Shown here: positions 1-8,451 of the stretch, one piece after another
Layout of the letters: every line of letters begins with the position of its first letter
Numbering within the stretch: the stretch's first letter is position 1
Source: Chara braunii
Taxonomy: Eukaryota > Streptophyta > Charophyceae > Charales > Characeae
Direction of reading: 5' to 3'
Assembly: GCA_003427395.1 (NCBI GenBank)
Contig: BFEA01000159.1
Location: 2,400,357 to 2,427,456, forward strand
Length of the DNA: 27,100 nucleotides
The notes under the pieces: model-generated
Database searches by the model: none
Told to the model about the DNA's origin: nothing
Seen by the model: the letters and a program-made list of their open reading frames with translations, nothing else
Translations under genes and position numbers: made by a program

Positions 1-488
1 AGTGGCCATGCGCCATAGCCATAGACAGTTAGTGAGTGTGTATGTGTGTGTGCAGTGGTTGGCGTGCATGGTATCCAGGGTGATCCGGAGTCGAGTTGCG
101 TGCGAACTCTGAGTCGAACGTGTAAGTGAGGGCGCCCAGCGCCATAGCCAACTGAAGTAAACTTGGATTTGAGTTGAGTTGCAAGCTACCATATCTCCGA
201 GTTTGAGTTGGGTGCACAGCGCCAAGTTATTCTCATCTGTTGCATGCATGTTTGAGTGTGAATTTGCAAGACTGATTTCAACAGGAACGGCAGGGGCTGA
301 TTGTACTCGGTGCAGATGAAGGCCACATGTATGCACACCAGCACGGATCTGAATAATTGGGATCTGAATCAACCCCATTAATTATTCAGATCTCATTATT
401 CCCTTCAGTACAGTAGAGGAACCATCTGGGAAACTACAGTAACGGGACGATACCACTATTGGCAAAACTAGAGAGGACACCTCCTGGA

Positions 489-490
<2 letters not shown>
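1..490. other. Unassigned sequence, no gene seen
   Basis: I see no supported gene or RNA here. The stretch holds short TG-rich and GAGTTG-like words and two copies of the word GCCATAGCC near 13 and 141. The open frames that cross it are short, and the longer one is carried by the adjacent CA/TG microsatellite, which translates as a Val-Cys run. Confidence 0.5.

Positions 491-551
<61 letters not shown>
491..551. repeat. Compound (CT)n(CA)n microsatellite
   Basis: About ten CT units (491-510) pass directly into about twenty CA units (511-551). A compound dinucleotide repeat like this is typical of eukaryotic nuclear DNA. It creates artificial open frames of alternating Ser-Leu, His-Thr or Val-Cys residues on both strands. 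Confidence 0.97.
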
Positions 552-555
<4 letters not shown>

Positions 556-1581
556 ACACAAGAGCATCATTAGGGAGAGAGAGGCGGAAGGGAAAAGTGG
601 CAGGGCATCCCGCGAAATTTCAGCGCCTGTGCACAATGGCAAGGGTATTGGTTCCATCTGGCAGGGATCCTTTGTGTAGCGGACCGCTGGTTGGCCTGTG
701 AGACCAACCCCTTGGCCTGTTCTCACAGGCCTGTGTTGTATTCGGGGTAGTCCAGTCCAGGCCGGTACCGCTGTTGGTACCAGCCACTGCAGCCAGTCCA
801 GTTCAGTCCAGTCAGTCCGCTGGGCTATACCCCAGCTGTGATCTGTTTTTGAGATCATTCTACATTCGCACATCTTGGAGTACGTGCATTGGAGTCTAGC
901 GTGGGAGCTGCGCTGTGCCATCTCGCTCCCCCCTTCATCCTCCATCTCCATCTCTGTCCCAGGCGGAGCACCACACCTGGTGGGTCCGCCACACTTTGTC
1001 ACATAGCTGTAGAGAACCATAGTGTTAAATCACCGGTACGTTTCCCTGACAAAGAATAATATATCATATGGCTTGCATGCTACCGCATCTTTCGGGGCTC
1101 AGGTTCCAGAGCAAAATGGCGGGCGGCGCAGCCAAAAGGAGGCCCATGCCGCTTCCTTTCTTATGGCTTGCAAGGCGTTCCCGGCTCTATCGGATAAAAG
1201 TGCCTCGGAAGTACTGGTGGTTTGCTTTGGAGGTACTGTACTGGTGGTTTGCTTTGGAGATACTAGCTCAAGTGACATTCCACTGCCTCCATCAGTATCG
1301 AAACCACGTAAGAAATTTTCAGACAATTTGTCCTTGCATTTACAACAAAACCCAAGCCTTGTCATTTTAAACCACCAGTACTTGGCCCAGCTATTGAAGC
1401 CGAGCCTGAATATGCCCTGCGCAGTGCGCGCCGATTTTTGCCGAGCCTGCAGGGGGCGGGAACCAACATGGGACATTTGATGCTTGGCACAGGTACAGCC
1501 CTTATTCTGGACCTGCTGCCAGCAGCTGGAATGTAAAGAGGCAATAGTTTTCTCGTTTTGTACATGAAAATGGCCTGGGCA
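552..1581. other. Unassigned intergenic-like sequence with small repeats
   Basis: No recognisable gene. An 11-bp inverted repeat GGCCTGTGAGA/TCTCACAGGCC lies at 693-703 and 721-731 with a 17-nt loop. A 27-bp direct repeat, perfect except for one base, occupies 1211-1237 and 1238-1264. Around 745-815 the word AGTCCAGT recurs. Open frames exist on both strands but show no domain I recognise. Confidence 0.5.
1211..1264. repeat. 27-bp tandem duplication
   Basis: Two adjacent 27-bp copies beginning GTACTGGTGGTTTGC differ at one position (GGTACT versus GATACT at the end). The unit is a multiple of three, so it does not break reading frames, but I have no evidence that the region is coding. Confidence 0.9.
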
Positions 1582-2310
1582 GAAGTGCAGCCAGATCCGT
1601 CTTGAAAGATCTTGTTGAATGCTCCCCGCGAGAGGCGGGGAGCAGAAGCACAAACAGCCAAGAGTCTTCAAAAGGAAAACAAAAAAAAACAAAAAAAAAC
1701 AAAGGGAAAAGAGGTACCAAGCTCTGAACGTGATTGCCCTCAGATACATCCACTGCTGCAGCGAAGTGCAGCCAGATACATTCTGGAAAGTCAAAAAAAG
1801 GAAAAAAAAGAAAAAAAGAAGAGGGAAAAGAGGTACCAAGCTCTGATCTTGATTGCCTTCAGATACATCCACTGCTCCAGCGAAGTGCAGCCAGATACAT
1901 TCTGGAAAGTGCTACGTCACATTGAAGCCCTGGAATTGAAACGGTTGGCACTCATTGAATGCTCCCCGACTCTCACGCGGAGCAGAAGCACAAACAGCCG
2001 AGATACTGCTTCCCAAAAAAAAAAAGAACAAAAAAAGGGGACAAGAGATACCAAGCTCTGAACGTGATTGCCCTCAGATACATCCTCTGCTGCACCAAAG
2101 TGCAGCCAGATACATTCTGGAAAGTGCTACATCACAGTGAAGCCCTGGAAATGAAACCGTTGGCAAGCATTGAATCCTTCCCGTCTCTCATGGGGAGCGG
2201 AAGCACAAACAAAACAAAGGTGAAAAGAGATACCAAGCTCTGAACTTGATTGCCCTCAGATTCATCCACTGTGCCCACAAGTGCAGCCAGATACATTCTA
2301 AGAAGTGCTA
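1582..2310. repeat. Tandem array of five related units with A-rich linkers
   Basis: The segment GTGCAGCCAGAT recurs at about 1582, 1763, 1882, 2097 and 2279 (spacings about 181, 119, 215 and 182). The segment TACCAAGCTCTGA recurs near 1715, 1834, 2049 and 2231. Units are joined by A-rich linkers containing runs of A with G or C interruptions, and most carry the word AGCAGAAGCACAAACA. One unit contains a perfect hairpin CTCCCCGC/GCGGGGAG (about 1622-1642) that is degraded in later copies. The A-rich linkers resemble retroposon tails, so this could be a nest of short retroposed copies or a satellite. I do not recognise the family. Confidence 0.8.
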
Positions 2311-2338
2311 ACGTTACAGGGAATCCCTGAAATCCGAA

Positions 2339-2436
2339 GGGCTGGCGTACACTCGTGAAAAATGAGTTTTCTTCCCCCAAAAAAAGAGGGCTGGCGTACA
2401 CTCGTGAAAAATGAGTTTTCTTCCCCCAAAAAAAGA
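2339..2436. repeat. 49-bp tandem duplication
   Basis: Two nearly identical 49-bp units start with GGGCTGGCGTACACTCG at 2339 and 2388. Each contains ATGAGTTTTCTTCCCCC followed by an A run. The duplication directly follows the A-rich array at 1582-2310. Confidence 0.92.
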
Positions 2437-2676
2437 AAAAGAAAGGAAAACAACGATTTCCTTTTCTTTTCTCTTTTCCCCCTGAGCTCGTCGCCTTCAG
2501 CCTCCTCTCCTTTGCACATAGCACAGCACCAGGACATCTTACATTCCATTTGCCCCGTTTCTGTGGGCCCCCCCATGTCCTCCTCCATCGTACTGCCGGG
2601 CCTTCCCCGAACCCCGAAAACTGTGGCGCATTAACGGGGAAGGCCCGCGGCCTATGTATGGGCCAAGTACCGGTGG
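2437..2676. other. Unassigned sequence with a 13-bp perfect hairpin
   Basis: Mostly pyrimidine-rich. A perfect 13-bp inverted repeat CGGGCCTTCCCCG/CGGGGAAGGCCCG lies at 2597-2609 and 2635-2647 with a 25-nt loop. No gene is supported. Confidence 0.6.
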
Positions 2677-2718
2677 TTTAACCAAACTTGCCACCAATTG
2701 ATAGAGTGGAGGCCACAC
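2677..2718. repeat. Outer inverted-repeat arm (left)
   Basis: The sequence around ACCAAACTTG and CCACCAATTGATAGAGTGGA recurs in inverse orientation at 3689-3738 (read there as the reverse complement, with a few extra bases). It brackets the large palindrome, so the inverted structure has two layers. Confidence 0.8.
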
Positions 2719-2728
2719 AAAATCACAC

Positions 2729-2732
<4 letters not shown>

Positions 2733-2763
<31 letters not shown>

Positions 2764-3384
2764 GTCACACAAAAGTTTGAGAGTGGTTTGAGAGTTGTCA
2801 GAGGTTACTCAATTATGTACTCAAGGGACGCTGGACCCTATTTCCAGCACGTGAAGCTCCCCACCCACCAATATTTGATGGAGCGGCCACCTGCAGGCTG
2901 CTAGGAAGGGCTGCTGTTACAACCCCCCCTAGCAGACCTGCACACGCCTTTAAAAAAAAGAAGAAGAAAAAAAAAAAGAAAAAAAAAGGAGAGTAGTAGA
3001 GTACCCCTTCTCACCCTAGCAGANAGCAGACCTGCACACGCCTTTAAAAAAAAGAAGAAGAAAAAAAAAAAGAAAAAAAAAGGAGAGTAGTAGAGTACCC
3101 CTTCTCACCCTAGCAGACCTGGGCTCTGCTAGGGTGAGAAGGGGTACTCTACTACTCTCCTTTTTTTTTCTTTTTTTTTTTCTTCTTCTTTTTTTTAAAG
3201 GCGTGTGCAGGTCTGCTAGGGGGGGTTGTAACAGCAGCCCTTCCTAGCAGCCTGCAGGTGGCCGCTCCATCAAATATTGGTGGGTGGGGAGCTTCACGTG
3301 CTGGAAATAGGGTCCAGCGTCCCTTGAGTACATAATTGAGTAACCTCTGACAACTCTCAAACCACTCTCAAACTTTTGTGTGAC

Positions 3385-3416
<32 letters not shown>
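2733..3416. repeat. Large palindrome with ~290-bp arms
   Basis: The left arm starts with T27 (2733-2759) and AAAGGTCACAC; the right arm ends GTGTGACCTTT plus A28 (3389-3416). The centre is a 7-nt loop (3118-3124) flanked by AGCAGA and TCTGCT. The right arm (3125-3416) is the reverse complement of the left, except that the left arm carries a 94-bp tandem duplication (2931-3024 and 3025-3118) with an N at 3024. The duplicated copy adjoining the loop pairs with the inner right arm. The inverted sequence contains the dispersed GCTGGA-TCCAGC module described below. It is either a fold-back element or an assembly or read artefact; the N next to the duplication makes artefact a serious possibility. 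Confidence 0.9.
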
Positions 3417-3419
<3 letters not shown>

Positions 3420-3688
3420 TTACTGTACCCCTTTCTACCTACGTAGCTCCACTCAGGGCATGCTCACAAGTGGTTAACAAGGACCCCCACTTTCAGCTCC
3501 TTGGTGAATGGGCTCTGAAATTGGAATGTTGAACTTGAAGTTGGTGAAATTTGCATGAAACTTGATGAAAGTGCTTTCTTTTTTTTTTTTTTTTTTTTGA
3601 AAGTGCATTTTTGCCTTGCTGTTTCGTAGTGTTCTTTTTTTTTTTTTTTCCGGTTTTTAAAACTTTTATGTTTTGGCAATTTGTTAGT
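3417..3688. other. T-run-rich sequence, no gene
   Basis: Contains long T runs near 3578-3598 and 3633-3650 in otherwise unremarkable sequence. No open frame here has recognisable content; Lys-rich frames on the minus strand come only from the T runs. Confidence 0.6.
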
Positions 3689-3738
3689 GTGGTCTCCACT
3701 CTATCAATTGGTGGCAACACAGACAAGTTTGGTGAAAA
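3689..3738. repeat. Outer inverted-repeat arm (right)
   Basis: Reverse complement counterpart of 2677-2718: TCCACTCTATCAATTGGTGG followed shortly by CAAGTTTGGTG. It has a small insertion relative to the left copy. The right arm is separated from the central palindrome by about 270 bp, the left by only about 15 bp. Confidence 0.8.
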
Positions 3739-3783
3739 TGATCCTTGGGTTTTGTTATAAATGCAAAGGGACCCAAGAGCCTA

Positions 3784-3814
<31 letters not shown>

Positions 3815-3815
<1 letters not shown>

Positions 3816-3984
3816 GGTACAACTACTACAACATTGAACTGTTGAAATACATACAGACCTGAGTTCAAACCCAGATGATGGAACCAGATGAGTAAAAACC
3901 AAATATTTCTGAGTTGCCTGGTGCTGGTCAGCTCAAGGATGATATCTCAAGACCGTCACCCAAAAAAAAGAAAAAAAGAAAAAA
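3815..3984 (+). mobile_element. Candidate tRNA-derived SINE
   Basis: A possible pol III A box (TGGTACAACTA, 3815-3825) lies 46 nt upstream of a good B box (GAGTTCAAACC, 3861-3871), which is tRNA-like spacing. The element would be about 170 bp and ends in an A-rich tail with G interruptions (about 3961-3984). It directly follows a T28 run (3788-3815). The B box matches the GTTCRANNC core well; the A box lacks the conserved final G, so this is tentative. I found no clear target-site duplication. Confidence 0.35.
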
Positions 3985-5079
3985 GCAAGCAAGGGGCACA
4001 GGACAAATTGTCTGAATATAGCTTTAAAAAAAAAAAAAAAAAAAGGTATGAAATTTAGGCCTCAGTTAACCTGCTCTCTCACATGCTCAGACTACGATCT
4101 TCACTGAATAAAACGCCTGGGCATAAGCCTCTACAACAACCTGCTGGACTTAAATTTAACAATAATATAATAATAATAATAATAATAATAACTTAATAAA
4201 CAAAAAATTAAAAACCACGCCTGGGCATTATAGGCTACATTACCAGAGTGGAACTTGATGCGAACACCAATCAACTGAAAAAATTGACGACGATTCATAC
4301 GAACTCTTTTTAACCGGACAGCATATTAAGAGCAAGCACATCGGACACCAAAGGAGAGTAGAAGAATGTGACATCAAACACCGGCGTGACGATGAGAGTA
4401 GCAACGACAGAACTGCAAGAAGAAGGGAGACAGAGAAAATGACATGCAATTGGTACTTCTCCTGAACAGACCTCCTCATCAATGGCCCAAAATATAAACA
4501 AGTCGAACGCCCCATTCTATAGCTGGCCTCGTGCAATTATGGCTAGCAATATCTTGACCGTCGTCAGTTTCCTGCTAGTCTCTACGTACTAGATCAGCAA
4601 GCCAGCGGCGCGACCCTACGCCACGTTTGGCGACCGGTCGCCAGCCGGTCATCATCGGACCGGTCGCCAGCCGGTCATCATCAGGGGTCAGAAGCGTTGC
4701 AAGTTGAGGAGCAATTAGGATCGTCCGATCGTGTGATGATGATACTTGAGTATTAATCCGTCGTCAACTCGCCCTCCTATGCCCAACTCTTCTTTTTCTC
4801 TCTTTTTTTTTTTTTTTTTTTTTTTCCCTCCTATGTCAAACTGTTCTAGAAGACCCGAACGTCAAACCTACATTTCGAGAGAGGAGAGCTTTTTTTTACT
4901 TAATATTTTTTGAAGATGGTTTTTCATGGACAAAGAGAGACTTCAACGTTGACTGTTCTTGTGCAGTGGTGTGATCATAGCTTTGTCTTTTCTGCTACTG
5001 CTGCTGTCTCCTACCGACGAGAACGTAAAGTCATTATCGCCTTTTTCGGGGCAATTTTCACTCTACAGTCTAGACTCTA
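3985..5079. other. Unassigned sequence with simple repeats
   Basis: No supported gene. It includes an A run near 4024-4044, a (TAA)n microsatellite at about 4165-4191, the 26-bp duplication at 4632-4683 and a T run at about 4803-4825. Open frames in 4240-4536 on the minus strand have no motif I recognise. Confidence 0.5.
4632..4683. repeat. 26-bp tandem repeat with internal hairpin
   Basis: Two 26-bp copies start with GACCGGTCGCCAGCCGGTC, at 4632 and 4658. Within each, GACCGG pairs with CCGGTC across a 7-nt loop, so each unit can form a 6-bp hairpin. Confidence 0.9.
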
Positions 5080-5534
5080 GATACAGCGATAATGACTGTG
5101 CATTCTATTCAAGTTTGGGTCAAGAGAGGAAGGCCATACGCATGCTGGTAAAAAAAAAAAAAAAAAAAAAAAGAGACGCAGGCCATACGCACATGCTGGT
5201 AAGCCAAAGAGTCCATGGCGCTTGTAATCAACTGCTCCCCCAAAATAGACTGGAGTTCGTAATCAAAGGAAAATAAAAATAAATTTCAAAAAAATCATTT
5301 AAAAATGGTGATTGTGATTGGAGTTTCTTCTGTCTAGAGGTCCCCGGCCTCCGATTTGATACAGTGATAATGACTGTGCATTCTATTTGGGTGAAGACAG
5401 CAGGCCATACGCACATGCTGGCAAGCCAGAGAGTCCATGGCGCTTGTGATCAGCTGCTCACCCAAAATAGACCGGAGCTCGTAATCAAAGGAAAATAATA
5501 ATATATTTCAAAAAATCATTTAAAAATGGTGATT
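5080..5534. repeat. Direct segmental duplication (two copies)
   Basis: Copy 1 (about 5080-5313) and copy 2 (about 5358-5534) share GATAATGACTGTGCATTCTA, then the AGGCCATACGCACATGCTGG segment, GAGTCCATGGCGCTTGT, and the A-rich end AATCATTTAAAAATGGTGATT. Copy 1 is longer because it carries a second AGGCCATACGC segment separated by an A23 run (5150-5172), which looks like an insertion or slippage event. No coding content recognised. Confidence 0.85.
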
Positions 5535-6276
5535 CTTTTTTTTTTCTTTCTTTCTTTCAAAAAAAAAATAAAAAAATAAAAATAAAAAGCCCGAGATGGT
5601 GGTGCTAGGGGTGCTGATAAGAGCAAACACCACTAACACTCTCGGGGAGGCTCCAATGCCGCCGCTCCATCTATTGGTGGGGAGCAACACCTGGCAGTGC
5701 TGGAAACCGGGTCCAGCGTCCCTGAACATCGTGCTTGCTTGTTTGTTCGTAGAGACATCATATTGTAGCAACTGCTAGCTGCATGGCCCACCCTCGAAGG
5801 AGGAAGTTTGGCAGGTGGAGCTACACAAATACCCAGTAGCCTAAATTGGTTGCCTACACCTACTGGAAATGGGGTCCAGCTTCACAATACATGTTAAAAC
5901 CAATGGTGTAGTAGAGGAGTCCATGTTTAGAGACACGACTGGTGGTGCCAGTACAGCCTGCGATGTCATCTATGCCATCCATGTGACAGACTATGCTAGA
6001 CTGTGGCTCTTGTATTCTGATTCTGGAAATGATTCAGGGTCATTGCCCCTCTGTGGCATAGAGCTTCCAGTTCCAATCTCTTTATCTCCGTCTGACTGGC
6101 CACCTCTTCAGCCCCTTCTCACTACACTGGCCACCCCTCTGAAGGTAACAGTGAGGCAGTCAGACCCTGGACGGCTTGGTGACAGAAGAGGAGGGGAAGG
6201 GGGGGGCCCAGGTCATGAGGGAAGGGCAAGACCGGGTGTTAGGTGTATTATGTGTGTGTGTAATCAGTATGGAACA

Positions 6277-6279
<3 letters not shown>
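5535..6279. other. Unassigned sequence containing two hairpin-module copies
   Basis: Starts with T-rich and A-rich runs. Two copies of the dispersed TGGAAA-GGGTCCAGC module lie at about 5698-5725 and 5861-5882. An open frame on the plus strand across 5869-6357 runs through the poly(G) tract and has no recognisable domain, so I do not call it a gene. A short TG microsatellite lies at 6250-6260. Confidence 0.5.
5655..5730. repeat. Copy of dispersed CTCCATC...GGTCCAGCGTCCC module
   Basis: The sequence GCCGCTCCATC-ATTGGTGGGGAGC followed by TGCTGGAAACCGGGTCCAGCG closely matches the arms of the large palindrome (right arm about 3260-3340). GCTGGA and TCCAGC form a short stem in each copy. Related fragments occur near 5861 and 8990. 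Confidence 0.75.
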
Positions 6280-6313
<34 letters not shown>

Positions 6314-6314
6314 N
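6280..6314. repeat. G34 homopolymer ending in N
   Basis: Thirty-four consecutive G residues (6280-6313) are followed by an N at 6314. This is unusual even in a homopolymer-rich window. It could be a true G tract, but a sequencing or gap-filling artefact is likely. Confidence 0.95.
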
Positions 6315-6422
6315 CCCTGGTGATCAACCTTGGACGAAGACAAAGTTAGTCGTCTGATAGGAGACTTGAAAGTGGTACATCGGTAATCGTTCCCACCGCC
6401 TCTCAGTGAGAAGCCAGGGATG
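6315..6422 (-). other. Probable 3' UTR of the LINE fragment
   Basis: About 108 bp between the LINE stop codon and the G-run/N. On the element strand it follows the zf-RVT-encoding frame and ends at a C-rich run (the complement of G34). No A tail is visible, so the true 3' end may be masked by the homopolymer or lost. Confidence 0.4.
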
Positions 6423-7880
6423 TCATGTGAGGGTGCGATCGTCGTTGAGACTGCGAAGTCTCTTATTTGGGTCAGTCCATGTTTCAGCAAATCTGTTCCG
6501 CAGTCCCAGTCTTTTCCCAGTATCCAGCTCAGTGGCCAGCTGGTTCTGCAGTTCTTTCCAAGCTGAGTGAGTTTTGGCAGTGATTATGTCTATTGTCGTT
6601 GACCGGGCTTGCATGTAGCCATAGTTGTGCTGTTTTCTCTCATAGGAACAGCTCATCCTCCAGGCTGCCATGAGCATGGTGAGCCTGGAGTATGTGAACA
6701 GCTTAGTCGTAAACGGAGACCACTTCTCAGCCCCAGCCTGAGGGGCTCCTAGGAGGAGGGTGAACACCTCCCAGGGGAGGTGTTGTTCCGTAAGGTAGTG
6801 CCACGCTGCATCCCACCGGCTCCACAGTTGGATCACCATGGGGCAATCCAACAGGCAGTGTTCCAGGGTGGCTCTTTTGTTGGGCAGCGTGTGGGAGCAG
6901 TAGGAGAACAGTGGGGACAACAGTCCTTTTTCCTCCCGGTCAGTTCGTGATGTGATCCAGTACGGAGTGGGTAGGCACCTATGTATTATTTGCCATTGAA
7001 GGGCTCTGTGACTGGTCGGTCGGATGTGGGAGAATGCGAACCAGCGGAAGTTTTCGAAGTCCTGTTGCCCCAGCGGGGAGTCTCTCTCCCAGCGCTTAGC
7101 GATTTCATCCTCGGTCCTAACCGGTTTACGCGCTGCCCTATAGCCCTTCTTCACAGTGTATTGCCACAGGGCTCCCCATGTCCATTCCCATTCCGACGGG
7201 TCAAAAGGGAGGTGGTGCAGCGGGTGGGAGGGTTCATATTGGAAAAGACTGTCCTTTTGGTTCCCCACCACCCTGATTCTAATGAGGGAGGACAGCGGCA
7301 GCCGCGTGTCCAACTTCTCTTGTCGGTATAATGTCGACCATCTGGCCCCTGGCATAGTAGGGCAGTACGCATGAAGAGTGGCATGGTGGTTTACCGTGCT
7401 TTGTACAGGTAGGGCCAAGGAGTCCTTCGTCACTACCCAGTCATTCTGGGCAAGACGCGGGCACATTTCCAAGGTTTGGACCCACGCTAAAGGGATGGAT
7501 TCTTGGATCTCTTGCAAGCAGTGGACCATGTTTGTGATAGGGCCAGTCTCAGACATGAGCGAGTCCAAAGAGTGTTATGACCGAGTGGAACTGTCCCATA
7601 GATCCTCGACTTTGTAAATTCCTTTCGCCACCCATCGTTTCCACTTGGCATTCCCCTTGAGGGAGAGAGGTAGACCCATATGATCCACTATCTGTGGATG
7701 ACCGAATAGTGGCTGGCGCCGAATCTCCTCCCAATGGCATTTGAGTGGTGTAGGGATTTGGCGCAGACCTCTTTCCCCCCATAAGGTGAGCACGGCTGTC
7801 CAAAGCGGGTCGGCCCTGAGGTCCTGCCTGGCGAGGCCTGCTGGCGTGTCGTCGACATCTGAACGGGGACAGCGACTTCA
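6423..7880 (-). pseudogene. LINE (non-LTR retrotransposon) ORF2 C-terminal fragment
   Basis: A minus-strand frame runs from about 7880 to a TGA at 6423-6425, broken by one in-frame TAA (7575-7577). The product resembles the part of a LINE ORF2 polyprotein downstream of the reverse transcriptase fingers. Near 7620-7650 it has a W-x-x-KGI-x-x-x-x-DL pattern common just before the terminal region. It ends in a zinc-binding RT-associated (zf-RVT-like) segment around 6845-6905, with a TLEH-x4-C-P core and a downstream LWxxW. The catalytic RT core (YADD-type motif) and the endonuclease are absent, so this is a 5'-truncated copy, as is usual for LINEs. The first cysteine pair of the zinc segment is imperfect. 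An in-frame TGA upstream of 7880 ends the recognisable homology. The assignment rests on motif recognition by eye; the exact clade is unknown. Confidence 0.7.
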
Positions 7881-8062
7881 ACTGTGCCCTTGACCCTGAC
7901 ATGGACACGAGATCCCCCTCCCAACTGATGCTAGGCGCGGGCTCTCAAATAAACAAACTAGTAAACTACAATTTTTATTTTTTTTTAAGGCTAATTCTTT
8001 AAGCCCAACGAATTCAAATACCTGTCGAATCTGACAGAAGGGCCTTTCAGCCTTTCAGGCCC
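7881..8062. other. Short spacer with an 8-bp hairpin
   Basis: Sequence between the LINE remnant and the SINE. It contains AAGGGCCT (8038-8045) and AGGCCCTT (8057-8064) around an 11-nt loop made of TTCAGCC-type words. No gene. Confidence 0.6.
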
Positions 8063-8451
8063 TTTTTTTATTGTCATTAATACTCATTATAGTATTACGG
8101 GGAACCCCATAGCAGCCACATCCATGCTCAAACCTCCAACTAGGGAACATGCGGGAGCTGCACCCACCAGCAGGTGTGATACCTGCTACAGCGGGTGGGC
8201 GATACCGTCCAGGGGTCAGCCGGTAGCATCAGGACCGAGCTTCTTCGATGGGCCAGTCACTTTGCCTCCCCTCCGGTCCCCTCACCCTATCAACATCAGC
8301 AGTCTTTGCTCAATGCCACTAGGGGGCACCAACGGCATATCTCCAGGTGGCGGGCCCCAAGCTTGCCCAGGAAAGTACATGAGGCCAATGGGGATTGAAC
8401 CCAAGACCTCCTGAATGCCACTTGCGTGCCTTACCAACTGAGCTAGGCCGC
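8063..8451 (-). mobile_element. tRNA-derived SINE
   Basis: Read on the minus strand, the element starts with a tRNA-like head (8451 to about 8382). Its A box TAGCTCAGTTGG (8445-8434) and B box GGTTCAATCCC (8402-8392) are about 43 nt apart, the normal tRNA spacing. Five of seven acceptor-stem positions can pair (GCGGCCT with TGGCCTC); the anticodon arm is degenerate and no CCA follows, so it is not a working tRNA. A tRNA-unrelated body of about 310 bp follows and ends in an A-rich tail with a run of seven A (complement of 8063-8069). Total length is about 389 bp. No convincing target-site duplication was found. Confidence 0.7.

Noticed and set aside
382-1020. 212-codon minus-strand open frame
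   Set aside because: Its middle is the CA/TG microsatellite read as a Val-Cys run followed by Arg-Glu from CT repeats; no domain elsewhere.
1099-1872. 257-codon minus-strand open frame over the A-rich array
   Set aside because: Phe/Leu-rich segments derive from A-rich linkers, and internal peptides repeat because the DNA is tandem; no motif recognised.
5869-6357. 162-codon plus-strand open frame
   Set aside because: Runs through the G34/N tract as poly-Gly, has no recognised domain, and its end overlaps the LINE 3' side.
6981-7617. Plus-strand open frames over the LINE fragment
   Set aside because: They are antisense shadows of the LINE ORF2 frame.
8379-8451. Functional tRNA gene on the minus strand
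   Set aside because: A and B boxes are good but the anticodon arm is degenerate, two acceptor pairs fail, and a long SINE body with A tail follows.
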